From Parafrankia discariae (GTDB taxonomy: Bacteria > Actinomycetota > Actinomycetes > Frankiales > Frankiaceae), in the NCBI RefSeq assembly GCF_000373365.1, contig NZ_KB891252.1, positions 233,732 through 297,731 of the forward strand: a stretch of 64,000 nucleotides of DNA. The letters are read 5' to 3'. The notes beneath the pieces were generated by a model. It saw nothing but the letters and a program-made list of their open reading frames with translations, ran no database searches and was not told the DNA's origin. Positions 26,050 through 34,905 of the stretch are shown piece after piece. Position 1 is the stretch's first letter; every line of letters begins with the position of its first letter. A program made the translations under genes and the position numbers.

Positions 26050-26960
26050 CGGGCCACCTCGGTCCGCGTGGGGCGGGCCGTGGTGAGCGAGAAGAAGAGG
26101 TCCTCGAGGGTTCCGTGGTCCGCCGGGCGCAGCTCGGTCACGAGCACACCGGCACCGGCGGCGGCCCGGGCGACGTCCGCCGCGGTCGTGCCGGACGAGG
26201 CGTCCACCAGCAGGGTCCCCTCCGGGCTCGGGGTGAACGGGATCGCCGCCCGGGACAGCGCCGCCGCCAGCCCGGGCCGGTCCGGCGCGCCGACGATCAC
26301 CCCGGCCGGGGCGAGCAGCTCGTCCAGCCGCCCGCGGGCCACCACCGCGCCCGCGGCGATGACCACGAGCCGGTCGACGGTCGCCTGCACCTCGCCGAGC
26401 AGGTGGCTGGACAGCAGCACCGTCCCGCCGCGCGCGGCGAACTCCCGCAGCAGCCGGCGCATCCAGGCGATGCCCTCCGGGTCGAGGCCGTTCGCCGGCT
26501 CGTCGAGGATGAGGACGTACGGTTCACCGATCAGCGCCTGGGCGAAGCCGAGCCGCTGACGCATCCCCAGCGAGTAGGTGCCCGAGCGGCGGCCGGCCGC
26601 CGGGCCGGCCAGACCGACCAGTTCGAGCATCTCCTCGACCCGGGGGCGGGGGACGCCGGCCAGGTCCGCGGCCGTCCGCAGGATCGCCCGGCCGCTGCGG
26701 CCGCGGTGGGTGGCGGACGCGTCCAGCAGCGTGCCGACCGCGCGGGAGGCGTTGGGCAGCGCGGCGAACGGATGTCCGTCGATGGTGGCCTGGCCGGCGT
26801 CCGGCCTGGTCAGACCTGTGATCATCCGTAGCGTGGTGGACTTGCCGGAGCCGTTCGGGCCGAGGAAGCCCGTCACCGTCCCCGGCTCGCAGGTGAAGGA
26901 GACGTCCCGTACGACGGTGGACGCTCCGTAACGTCTGGTCAGCGACTCGACGCGAATCAT
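26046..26960 (-). CDS. ABC transporter ATP-binding protein
   Basis: A 304-residue ATPase of the ABC-2 exporter type. Walker A GPNGSGKS is at 34-41, signature YSLGMRQR at 129-136, Walker B 'VLILDEP' at 149-155, followed by the D-loop 'NGLDPEG' and the switch His in 'LLSSHLLGE'. The C-terminal ~90 residues are a variable domain. Start 'MIRVESLTRRYG' at 26960. Forms an operon with the permease downstream. Confidence 0.92.
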   Translation of the reverse strand: MIRVESLTRRYGASTVVRDVSFTCEPGTVTGFLGPNGSGKSTTLRMITGLTRPDAGQATIDGHPFAALPNASRAVGTLLDASATHRGRSGRAILRTAADLAGVPRPRVEEMLELVGLAGPAAGRRSGTYSLGMRQRLGFAQALIGEPYVLILDEPANGLDPEGIAWMRRLLREFAARGGTVLLSSHLLGEVQATVDRLVVIAAGAVVARGRLDELLAPAGVIVGAPDRPGLAAALSRAAIPFTPSPEGTLLVDASSGTTAADVARAAAGAGVLVTELRPADHGTLEDLFFSLTTARPTRTEVAR

Positions 26961-27112
26961 GGCGATGATCGTGCCGGCCGCTGCCGGCCGCGCACATCCG
27001 CCGAACGGCGACTCCGCGTCGACTACCGGCTCTGTCTCCGTTACCGGCTCTGTCTCCGTGTGGTCCCACGATGGCCGGAAGGCGATCCGGGCCGGCGGCC
27101 GAAAGACAGCCT

Positions 27113-27853
27113 TCAGGTCAGGGACAGCGCCGAGAGCTCGCGGTGGAGGTTGGCCCGGGCGGCCGGCTCCCAGTGCCGGCGGGCCCAGGAGGTCGCGTAG
27201 ATCTCCCCGTCCAACAGATGCCGCAGGACGGCGCCGCGCCCGGAGGCCCAGGTGTCGCCGCCGACCCAGGCGTACTCCAGGCGCACCCGGCGGACGTACC
27301 GGTCGTAGGCGGGCGCGGGACGCGCGAGCACCCGCAGGTCGGCGTCGTTGACGAACGCCTCGTCGGCGGGGCCCGACCGGTGCCCCGCCGTGGCCTCGAC
27401 CAGGCGGCACACGTCGGCGATCGCCTCGGCCCGGCAGCCGAGGCGGGTCAGGACGCCGGCCGCGAGCTCGGCGGAGCGCTGTTCGTTGTCCCGCGCGCGG
27501 GAGTCGTAGACGACGTCATGGAAGTGCACGGCGAGCAGGCAGACCGGTGGCCGCACCCCGCTGGCCTCGGCCCGGTCGGCGGCGATCAGCAGGTGGAAGG
27601 CGGCGGTCGTCTCCGCCACGTGCCGCAGGGTGTGGTAGTGCCGCCCGGGTTCCTGATACCTCCGGACGAGATCCACGAACGCGGCGACCCGTTCCCCCGG
27701 GTCGGCCGTCGCACCGACCGCGACCAGCGCGCCGTCGAACGCCCTGGCCAGCGGCGAGCGTGGCGCAGGGGCGATCACCGCCGCGGCGGGAAGGGTCACG
27801 GCCGCCATCACGGCGCCACCGACGCCGACACCAACACCGAACTCAGCCTCCAT
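27113..27853 (-). CDS. HD-domain metal-dependent phosphohydrolase-like protein
   Basis: A 246-residue protein. After a hydrophobic, Ala/Val-rich start (1-30) comes an HD-like fold: 'GRHYHTLRHVAETTAAFHLL' gives the first histidines and 'CLLAVHFHDVVYDSRARDNE' the HD pair. It belongs to the predicted metal-dependent HD superfamily group that occurs singly in many bacteria. ATG at 27853 chosen because gggagg lies a few nt upstream. Substrate unknown. 152 nt upstream of the ABC ATPase and on the same strand. Confidence 0.8.
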   Translation of the reverse strand: MEAEFGVGVGVGGAVMAAVTLPAAAVIAPAPRSPLARAFDGALVAVGATADPGERVAAFVDLVRRYQEPGRHYHTLRHVAETTAAFHLLIAADRAEASGVRPPVCLLAVHFHDVVYDSRARDNEQRSAELAAGVLTRLGCRAEAIADVCRLVEATAGHRSGPADEAFVNDADLRVLARPAPAYDRYVRRVRLEYAWVGGDTWASGRGAVLRHLLDGEIYATSWARRHWEPAARANLHRELSALSLT

Positions 27854-27954
27854 GTGGCCTCCCGGTCCCTCGCATCCCGGTCGGGTCACCCTCGATCGTG
27901 AACGCTACGTGGTCCTTTCGCAGCCGATTGCCCGGATCTGTCGATCACACCTTT

Positions 27955-27985
27955 GGTTTATAGGTCGCCTGGTTTATAGGTCGCC
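27955..27985. repeat. tandem 16-nt repeat
   Basis: Two copies of a 16-nt unit (ggtttataggtcgcct) lie in the gap after the hydantoinase B gene. A third partial copy (ggtctacaggtcgccg) follows at 27995. Probably local slippage. Confidence 0.6.
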
Positions 27986-27997
27986 GGTCCAGCCGGT

Positions 27998-29554
27998 CTA
28001 CAGGTCGCCGGGTGGCGGGCCCCATCCGCCACCGCCCGGCGTGCGCAGAGTGACCACCGACCCGGCGGGGAGCTGCCGGCTCGCCTTGGGCGGGAGCGGA
28101 ACACCGTCGACATCGTTGTGGCCGACCGCGCCGGGCCCACCGCCCGCCACCCCGCCGGGCGCGTGCCGCCGCCGGTCGGTCAGGACGGACAGCGTCGCCG
28201 GCTCCAGCACCCGCACCGAGCGCACGAGGCCGTCCCCGCCGGGGTGCCGGCCGGACCCACCCGTGCCGTCGACCAGCTCGTAGCGTTCCACCCGCATCGG
28301 GTACTCCAGTTCGAGCGCCTCGATCGGGGTGTTCAGTGTGTTCGTCATCCCCACGTGCACCCCGGAGGGACCGCGGCCGCGGGCGGACGCGCCCTGGCCC
28401 CCGCCCAGCGTCTCGTAGTACGTCCAGGTCGCGCCACCGATCACCAGGTTGTTCATCGTCCCCTGCCCGGGCGCCGCCAGGACGTCCGACCCGGTGCCGA
28501 CCGCCAGCCGCAGGGCGGCCAGCACCGTGTCGGCGATGCGCTGCGAGGTCTCCACGTTGCCCGCCACAACGGCGGACGGACGGCGCGCGTCGACCAGCGA
28601 ACCGGGCTCGGTCACCACGGTCAGCGGGGCGTAGGTGCCGTCGCCGGTCGGGACGTCGTCGGGCAGCAGCACCCGCAGCGCGAAGCAGCAGGCGGAGCGG
28701 GTCACGGCCCGCGGACAGTTGATGTTGCCACGCACGGCCGGTGACGTGCCGGTGAAGTCGACGGTGATGCCGTCGCCCTCGATGGTCACCGCGACCCGCA
28801 GCGCGATGTCCCGGTCGTCGACGCCGTCGCCCTCGAGCTCGCTCTCCACCTGGTAGACACCGTCGGGCAGCCGCGCGATCACCGCCCGGCTGCGCCGCTC
28901 GCCGTAGCGGAGTACCTCGGCGAACGACTCCAGGACGAGCCCGGTGCCGTGCCGGCGCGCGAGCTCGGCCAGCCGGGTGGCGGCCAGCCCGTTCGCCGCC
29001 GCCTGGGCGCGCAGGTCACCGCGGCGCAGGTCCGGTGTCCGCGAGTTCGCGCAGATGAGGTCGAGCAGGTCCTCCTGCCAGTGCCCCGCCCGGACGAGCC
29101 GGACCGGCGGGATGATCAGCCCCTCGGCGAAGATCTCGGTCGAGTCCGCGGGCATCGACCCGGGACGCATCCCGCCCATGTCGGAGTGGTGCGCCCGGGT
29201 GGCCGCGTAGCCGACGACCTCGCCGGCGCGCTCCCCGTCGAGCGTGAGCGGGGAGATCAGCGTGACGTCGGGCAGGTGGTTCCCGCCGGAGAACGGGTCG
29301 TTGAGCACCCACACGTCGCCGGGCAGCGCCCCGCGCCCGGCGACCACCCGGACCGATTCGTACAGGGCGCCCAGGTGCACCGGCACGTGGGCGGCCTGCG
29401 CGATCATCCGGGCGTCCGCGTCGAAGATCGCCGCCGAGCAGTCACGCCGCTCCTTGATGTTGGACGAGTACGCGCTCCGGACGAGCAGCGTCCCCATCTC
29501 CTCGGCGATGCCGCCCAGCGCACTGGACACCACCGACAGCGTCACCGCATCCAT
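27998..29554 (-). CDS. hydantoinase B / N-methylhydantoinase B-type subunit
   Basis: A 518-residue protein covering the whole hydantoinase B/oxoprolinase family. Motifs: 'SNIKERRDCSAAIFDADAR', 'HVPVHLGALYESVRVV', 'PGDVWVLNDPFSGGNHLPDV', the latter holding the metal-ligand pattern. The C-terminal region is 'YPMRVERYELVDGTGGSGRHPGGDG'-like. Family enzymes are usually HyuA-HyuB heteromers that hydrolyse hydantoins, 5-oxoproline or, as acetone carboxylase, other substrates. No hyuA is next to it; the upstream gene is divergent. Substrate unknown. Confidence 0.85.
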   Translation of the reverse strand: MDAVTLSVVSSALGGIAEEMGTLLVRSAYSSNIKERRDCSAAIFDADARMIAQAAHVPVHLGALYESVRVVAGRGALPGDVWVLNDPFSGGNHLPDVTLISPLTLDGERAGEVVGYAATRAHHSDMGGMRPGSMPADSTEIFAEGLIIPPVRLVRAGHWQEDLLDLICANSRTPDLRRGDLRAQAAANGLAATRLAELARRHGTGLVLESFAEVLRYGERRSRAVIARLPDGVYQVESELEGDGVDDRDIALRVAVTIEGDGITVDFTGTSPAVRGNINCPRAVTRSACCFALRVLLPDDVPTGDGTYAPLTVVTEPGSLVDARRPSAVVAGNVETSQRIADTVLAALRLAVGTGSDVLAAPGQGTMNNLVIGGATWTYYETLGGGQGASARGRGPSGVHVGMTNTLNTPIEALELEYPMRVERYELVDGTGGSGRHPGGDGLVRSVRVLEPATLSVLTDRRRHAPGGVAGGGPGAVGHNDVDGVPLPPKASRQLPAGSVVTLRTPGGGGWGPPPGDL

Positions 29555-29851
29555 GCCACCAGCGTGGCAGCTTGCCGGCCCCGGCAGCGCCGGTCCGGGC
29601 CCGGCGACGACGCCACCCGGCGCGAGAAATCTGGATACTTGCCACAATTGGTAATTTTGCCGCAAAAGATAAATAACACCCGATACCCGAAGAACTACCC
29701 ATCCATCAGGGTTTATATTGCGTTTATCTAGACCAACGGACGAATAAGTGATTCAGTACGCGACTGTGAAGGGATCGGGGGATCTCGAGGGCCGACAAGC
29801 GGAGCGAGACCCGCTGATCATCTCCGAAAGCGGCGTACAGGGAGTCACGCA
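29555..29851. promoter_or_regulatory. AT-rich divergent promoter region of the halogenase and hydantoinase B
   Basis: The stretch from about 29625 to 29750 is strikingly AT-rich for this window (runs such as taatttt, aaaagataaataa and tttatatt). It sits between two divergent genes. Such low-GC patches often mark strong or horizontally acquired promoters. No clear operator is evident, apart from weak palindromes around acaattggtaattt. Confidence 0.5.
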
Positions 29852-31501
29852 ATGAGCGAGTACGACTATTCGGTTGCCATTCTCGGCAGCGGCATCGCCG
29901 GCTCGACACTGGCCAACATCCTCGCCCGCCACGGTCACAGCGTGGTACTCATCGACAGTGGAACACATCCACGATTCGCGCTCGGGGAATCGACGATCGG
30001 CGAGACGACCTATCTGCTGAAACTTCTCGCGCAACGCTTCGACGTCCCCGAGCTCGGCCATGTCAGCAGCTTCGAGGGCGTCCGGCGGCACGTCTCGTCC
30101 GCGTGCGGCGTGAAACGCAATTTCGGCTTCGTCTACCACCGGGAGGGGGAGGTCCAGGACCCGGAGGAGGTCACGCAGTGCAGCGTCTCGGAGTTCCCGA
30201 ACGGGCCCGAGATGCACATGCACCGCCAGGACATCGACTCCTACCTCTTCTACTCGGCGGTGCGCCACGGCGCCCACCCGCGGCAGCGGACCTCCGTCGA
30301 CCACATGGAGATCACCGACGACGCGGCCACCCTGACGACCCGGGCCGGCGAGCGGATCCGGGTCCGCTACGTCGTCGACGCCTCCGGGCGGAACTCGGTC
30401 CTGGCCAACCAGTACGGCCTGCGTGAGGACCCCTGCCGGTTCCGGACCCACTCGCGGACGCTGTTCACCCACATGGTCGGGGTGCGGCCGTTCGACGAGG
30501 TGACCCGGCCCAGCGGACAGCCCTCACCCTGGCACCAGGGGACGCTGCACCACATCTTCGACGGCGGATGGCTGTGGGTGATCCCGTTCGACAACCACCA
30601 ACGCGCCACCAACCCGCTGTGCAGCGTCGGCCTCAACCTCGACACCCGCCGTTTCCCGAAACAGCCCGGTGTCACCGCGGACGAGGAGTGGCAGACCTAC
30701 CTGGGCCGTTTTCCCAGCGTTGCGCGCCAGTTCGCCGCCGCCCGGCCCACCTGGGACTGGGTGTCCACCGGGCGCACCCAGTACTCCAGCACCCGGACGG
30801 TGGGTGACCGCTGGGCCATGATGAGCCATGCCGCCGGCGCCGTCGACGCGCTGTTCTCCCGAGGCATGGCGAACACGATGCAGGTCATCTACGCCTTCGC
30901 GCCCATGCTCATGGACGCCCTCGCCGACGGCGACCTCTCGGCCGAACGCTTCGCCTCCATCGACCAGCTCAACCAGACGATCCTCGACGTGAACGACCGG
31001 CTGGTGGCCGGCTCGTACACGTCGTTCCGGGACTTCGACCTGTGGCGGGCATGGTCCAAGGTGTGGTTCATGGCCTGGAACCTCGGCATCTCACGGATCG
31101 TCGGCACCTACTTCGGCTTCCTCGAGCGGGGCGACCCGGCGCTGTTCGACCAGCTCTTCGACGCCCCCTTCCCCGGCACCTTCTGCCCGGACCTGCCGGA
31201 GTTCCAGGATCTGTTCCGCCGGCTCGGCGGTGTGCTGGACGAGGTCGAGCAGGGCCGGGCGACGCCCGCCGAGGCGGTCGGGCGCCTCGCGGACCTGCTC
31301 GGCACCGCCGCCTTCCTGCCCGAGCCGCTGCGCCTGGGCGACGTCCTGCGCAGATGGCACGACGGTTCCTTCGACGCCCAGCGCCAGATGTACGAATGGG
31401 GGCGCTCGGCCTCGCCGCGACCCCTGCGCCGCTGGTACGACTACGACCTCGACGTGCTCCTGGCCCGTACCGGCGCCGTTCCGCAACCCGCCGCGTTCTG
31501 A
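29852..31501 (+). CDS. FAD-dependent halogenase (flavin-dependent monooxygenase family)
   Basis: A 549-residue flavin enzyme of normal halogenase size. The Rossmann GxGxxG is at 12-17 (GSGIAG). The halogenase WxWxIP motif is W240-L-W-V-I-P245. The conserved lysine that carries hypochlorous acid aligns with K88 in 'GVKRNFGFVYH'. 'RYVVDASGRNSVLANQYG' is the second FAD strand. Residues ~380-549 are a helical C-terminal domain. It looks most like the CmlS/tryptophan halogenase branch, acting on a free or carrier-bound substrate. No NRPS, PKS or flavin reductase lies nearby, so the partner pathway is missing. ATG with gggag upstream. Confidence 0.85.
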   Translation: MSEYDYSVAILGSGIAGSTLANILARHGHSVVLIDSGTHPRFALGESTIGETTYLLKLLAQRFDVPELGHVSSFEGVRRHVSSACGVKRNFGFVYHREGEVQDPEEVTQCSVSEFPNGPEMHMHRQDIDSYLFYSAVRHGAHPRQRTSVDHMEITDDAATLTTRAGERIRVRYVVDASGRNSVLANQYGLREDPCRFRTHSRTLFTHMVGVRPFDEVTRPSGQPSPWHQGTLHHIFDGGWLWVIPFDNHQRATNPLCSVGLNLDTRRFPKQPGVTADEEWQTYLGRFPSVARQFAAARPTWDWVSTGRTQYSSTRTVGDRWAMMSHAAGAVDALFSRGMANTMQVIYAFAPMLMDALADGDLSAERFASIDQLNQTILDVNDRLVAGSYTSFRDFDLWRAWSKVWFMAWNLGISRIVGTYFGFLERGDPALFDQLFDAPFPGTFCPDLPEFQDLFRRLGGVLDEVEQGRATPAEAVGRLADLLGTAAFLPEPLRLGDVLRRWHDGSFDAQRQMYEWGRSASPRPLRRWYDYDLDVLLARTGAVPQPAAF

Positions 31502-32311
31502 ACCTGCCGCGTCCGTGCGTCCCGCTGCCGCCCGGACACCTCGCTGCCCGGGCGGCAGCGGAATCCCCGGAACCACGAATCACGCTCTCCGGATACAACG
31601 GGAAATGCCAGCCCACCGCTGTTCCAGCGTGCCGGTGACCTGCCGCGGATCCCGGCCTGAGCGGCCGGCCTTCGCCCGGAGCGGTACCAGGTCGGTAATC
31701 CCGGCCGGCCATTCTTCCGGCCCGGAACGCCAAGTTGACTGCGTTACCCGGAAACCGGGACCATCGCCACGGTTCAGAGTCCTTGGTCCCGCAACAGAGA
31801 AACAATGACCAGGCGTTGCCGCGGCACCAATCCCCACGCCGCGGCCCAGCCCGGAACAGGCCCCCGCGCTCCGCACCGTCGGCGCACCGCGGTCCGCGCG
31901 CCCGCGGCCCCCTCGCACCCGCGTGCCCGCGTGCCCGCGAGTTCTCGATTCACGAGCGCCGGCCCCAGGTGTCCCGGGCTCCTCCGCCTCACTTCCAGCC
32001 GAACCCCGCCCCGCCCCCGTACCCGCCGGGTGACCGGGTGACCGGAAGACGGACGGAAGGCAGCGAAACAGACGAAAACATGACACGCCGCTTTACGACA
32101 CCGGTACGGTTACCTAATTCAGTCATCGACCACGGCCTGGCCGTCATCCAGGACGGGTGCGGGTCCAGCGACCGGCGTCCCGTACCCGGTCCCGCCGCGG
32201 CGCACCCGGAAGGAAACCAGATGTCGACTCGCCTCGACGATCCCACCAGGCGGATCCACCCCGGCCGCGCCGCGACCGGCGGGCCGCTCGGCCAGTCGGC
32301 GGAGGCCTGAG
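31502..32311. other. long gene-poor region after the halogenase
   Basis: About 810 nt with long frames on both strands that have no recognisable domain. A mini-frame 32221-32310 (29 codons: MSTRLDDP... start, cttccttt-like ribosome site upstream) ends 2 nt before the peroxiredoxin ATG; it could be a small upstream peptide but has no supporting evidence. The peroxiredoxin promoter probably lies in 32000-32200. Confidence 0.4.
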
Positions 32312-32785
32312 ATGGCGACGCCCGCGATCGGCCAGCCGGCGCCCGACTTCACGCTGCCCGGCCTGACCCTGACCGGAGAGGAGGCCACCCGGTCCGAGTT
32401 CACCCTCTCCGCGGAGCGGGGGCACCCGGTCGTTCTCGCCTTCTACCCGGGTGACAACACTCCGGTCTGCACGAAGCAGATGTGTTCCTACGCCGCCGGC
32501 ATCGAGGTGTTCCGTGACCTGGGGGCCCTGGTCTGGGGAATCAGCCCGCAGGGACTCGACAGCCACGAGGCCTTCGCCCGGTCGTATTCTCTCAGCTTCC
32601 CCCTGCTCGCGGACACCGACCGCAAGGCCGTGAAGCAGTATGGCATCTCCCTGCCAGGGCTCGGGCTGCGCCGGTCGGTGTTCCTCGTGGACGCGGAGGG
32701 CGTACTACGTTGGAAGCAGGTCGGGCTGATCGGAGTGACCTACTCCGATGTGGAGACGATCGCCAAACAGCTCGCTCAGTTCTGA
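32312..32785 (+). CDS. peroxiredoxin (BCP/AhpC-TSA family)
   Basis: A 157-residue thiol peroxidase: reduces peroxides using a peroxidatic cysteine. The conserved 'PVVLAFYPGDNTPVCTKQMC' segment holds the peroxidatic Cys in TPVCTKQ and a second Cys four residues on, the atypical two-Cys pattern of the BCP subgroup. Cys-x-x-x-Cys close together is a BCP/PrxQ trait. ATG 2 nt after a possible small frame, with ggagg upstream. A strong terminator follows at 32814. Confidence 0.9.
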   Translation: MATPAIGQPAPDFTLPGLTLTGEEATRSEFTLSAERGHPVVLAFYPGDNTPVCTKQMCSYAAGIEVFRDLGALVWGISPQGLDSHEAFARSYSLSFPLLADTDRKAVKQYGISLPGLGLRRSVFLVDAEGVLRWKQVGLIGVTYSDVETIAKQLAQF

Positions 32786-32813
32786 ACGCGTGCTCGGCAC
32801 GGCTTGTGGTGTC

Positions 32814-32855
32814 GTGGGCGGCCCGTCCGGCTGTCGGGTCGGACGGGCCGCCCAC
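32814..32855 (+). terminator. strong hairpin terminator after the peroxiredoxin
   Basis: Perfect 16-bp arms (gtgggcggcccgtccg at 32814-32829 and its complement at 32840-32855) with a 10-nt loop begin 28 nt after the stop. Confidence 0.75.
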
Positions 32856-33355
32856 GGAACGACTGTGGATCACCGGTCGGGTGGGGGCCTGGCGCCGCGC
32901 GGCGGGCGCCGCGATTGCCGCAGCCGTAGGGCAGACGAGCCGGGGCGCCCATCCGCCTCGCCAGCACCGCCTGCTCCTGAGTCTCGTCACCTACCTGACC
33001 TGCGATTATACAAATTCAGGTATAAAATCCCACGGACCTCTCAAATTATGCACTCGCGACACTCTAATGGCCTAGTCAGGCGATCACTGTGCGAAGTGCT
33101 CCGCCAATGCACGGGTCAGATCTGCCCGAATCCTGGTGAGATGACCCTGACAGGCACCCGCGAGTTGGCATTACCGGGAGAGAGGGCCGCCACGGCATGG
33201 CGCTCGACGACCCGGAGAGTGCCCCCATTTTCAGGTGGGGCGAAATGCGGATAAGGCTCGGGACCTGGTGGTTTGCACGAGCGGACCGATCCGCCGACGA
33301 CGAGGGCAGTGACCTGGCTGCCCTGGAAGAAGTTGATGATCACGTGGGAGGCGAC
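32856..33355. other. intergenic region with AT-rich patch
   Basis: About 500 nt up to the Roadblock gene. A short AT-rich patch (33000-33055, including gattatacaaattcaggtataaaat) is probably promoter. An in-frame ATG at 33197 would extend the Roadblock protein by 53 residues; the stretch is low-complexity acidic, so I prefer the later start. Confidence 0.4.
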
Positions 33356-33727
33356 ATGAACAGCGTCGACGTTGCACTGAAGGAATCGCTGGAGATCGAA
33401 GGAGCTACCGGGGTCGCCCTCGTCGACTTCACGAGTGGGATGACGCTCGGCAAGCTGAGCAACATCCACAATTTCGATCTGGAGATCGCGGCCGCCGGGA
33501 ACACCGAGGTCGTCCGGTCGAAGATCCGCACCATGGAGAGCCTGGGCCTGCAGGACACGGTCGAGGACATCCTCATCACCCTGGGTCGCCAGTACCACCT
33601 GATCAGGCTTCTGAGCAGCCACACCGGGCGCGGCCTGTTCCTGTATCTGGTGCTCGACAAGAGCCGCGCGAACCTGGCGATGGCCCGCCACCGGTTGCGC
33701 ACCATCGAGTCGCGCCTGGACATGTGA
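33356..33727 (+). CDS. Roadblock/LC7-like domain protein
   Basis: A 123-residue protein with a Roadblock/LC7-like alpha/beta fold: 'VALKESLEIEGATGVALVDF' helix-strand, 'LEIAAAGNTEVVRSKIRTM' helix, 'HLIRLLSSHTGRGLFLYLVL' strand-turn-strand. I recall related proteins in actinobacteria, where the conserved core is 'AAAGNTxVVRxKxxTM'. Roadblock proteins in this phylum often regulate Ras-like GTPases, but no GTPase is nearby. The ATG at 33356 has ggagg 5 nt upstream. Confidence 0.75.
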   Translation: MNSVDVALKESLEIEGATGVALVDFTSGMTLGKLSNIHNFDLEIAAAGNTEVVRSKIRTMESLGLQDTVEDILITLGRQYHLIRLLSSHTGRGLFLYLVLDKSRANLAMARHRLRTIESRLDM

Positions 33728-34905
33728 CGTCCGCCCGCTCGTGGTCGGCCGCCGCCGGCACAGCCCGCCCGGGCGGTGCTCCCGCGGCGGGGCCGAACCA
33801 CGAGTGCGCCGGTGCCGGCCCCCGACGACGCTGACCGGCACCGGCTCCCGACAACACTGACCGACCCCAGACCCTCACCCGACGGCTCTGACCGGCCACC
33901 GGCCTCGACGACACAGTCCGGCACCCGCCCGGAACGCGTCGGCTACGACGCGACCCCGGTTCCGAACCTCCTGGCGCGCCCGACCGGAGCGGCCATCCAT
34001 GGCCCGCCGCGCACGCGTCCCCCTCCGACGCCCCCGGCTTCTCCACCGTTCCGCGCCCGCCACCTTCTCCACCGTTCCGCGCCCGCCACCTTCTCCACCG
34101 TTCGGCGCCCGCCGCCTTCTCCGCGCCCTCGGCTTTCACACACCCGCGGCCTTCCGCGCGTCCGCGGCTTCCGCCTTCCGGTGGGCCCGTCGCCTCGGCG
34201 GCCTCCTCCGTCTCCCCCGATCCGGGATGGCCACGGCGGAGCGTCTGCTCCCCCGCATACACGTCGATCGCCTCCGCCGGCCGCCGGGACCGACTCCGGC
34301 AGGCCCCCCCGTGCGGGTATCGGCGCCCCGATGCCGCCCTGGGACACAGCTGCGCCCCGGGGCCCGAGCCCGGCGCCGGTGCCCGCCGGGACGTACCGCG
34401 TGACCGGGGTCTTCAGTCCGGCGGCGGCATCCGCCGGCCCGCCCCCGTCCCGGTACCGGATGGCACGGTGACCCGCCCGCCCGATGACCCGGCACGTTCG
34501 GGCGCGGCGCATTTCCGCCCACCGGGTTACGGTCGTGACTCCGACGTGCTTCGCCGGGCCCGACTGGCCGGGCAACGGGTTTCACGGGTGCTTGCGCGAG
34601 CAGTCGGACGTCCACCGATTCGACGGGCCTGCGGCCCTTGACGACGACCCCGGACAGGCCCAAAGGTCCAGTTCGACGTGAGACCGCGGTAGCCGGCGGG
34701 TAGGTGAAAACCGGATCTCACTCCGGTAAACGGGCTGGTGGCGAGATAGCCCGACGGAAAGAAGATCTCGCCCGGCCGGTTAAGTAGCTCTCATCGAAGA
34801 ATTTTTCCAGGAACTAGATAAGGCGCCTCCTTAGACTTAAGGGAGCGGTACGGCATCGCGACTCCACCCACCAGGCGAACGTAGATCAACACCGGAAGGG
34901 TGAAT
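33728..34905. other. 1.2-kb region without a convincing gene; tandem repeat and AT-rich hpnH leader
   Basis: Long frames on both strands here are compositionally driven and carry no domain I recognise. A 26-nt tandem repeat lies at 34039-34116. The last 200 nt before hpnH are AT-richer and can form hairpins: ccgga/tccgg at 34711-34726 and gcgagat/atctcgc at 34741-34771. I see no cobalamin or other known riboswitch signature. Confidence 0.45.
34039..34116. repeat. 26-nt tandem repeat, three copies
   Basis: Units at 34039-34064, 34065-34090 (identical) and 34091-34116 (two changes). The sequence is ttctccaccgttcc-gcgcccgccacc. A fourth partial unit starts at 34117. The unit is not a multiple of three, which argues against coding sequence. 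Confidence 0.8.

Noticed and set aside
31735..32310. 191-codon frame ending just before the peroxiredoxin
   Set aside because: Low-complexity Pro/Arg/Ala composition without domain and no ribosome site; treated as intergenic.
32221..32310. 29-codon mini-frame before the peroxiredoxin as a RiPP precursor for the halogenase
   Set aside because: It has no Trp or other halogenation target, no leader-core pattern and no RiPP enzyme nearby.
33943..34575. 210-codon minus-strand frame
   Set aside because: Built of the 26-nt tandem repeat and Arg/Gly-rich shadow sequence; no coding evidence.
34680..34905. possible cobalamin or other metabolite riboswitch before hpnH
   Set aside because: No B12 box or other known signature; only short hairpins are visible.
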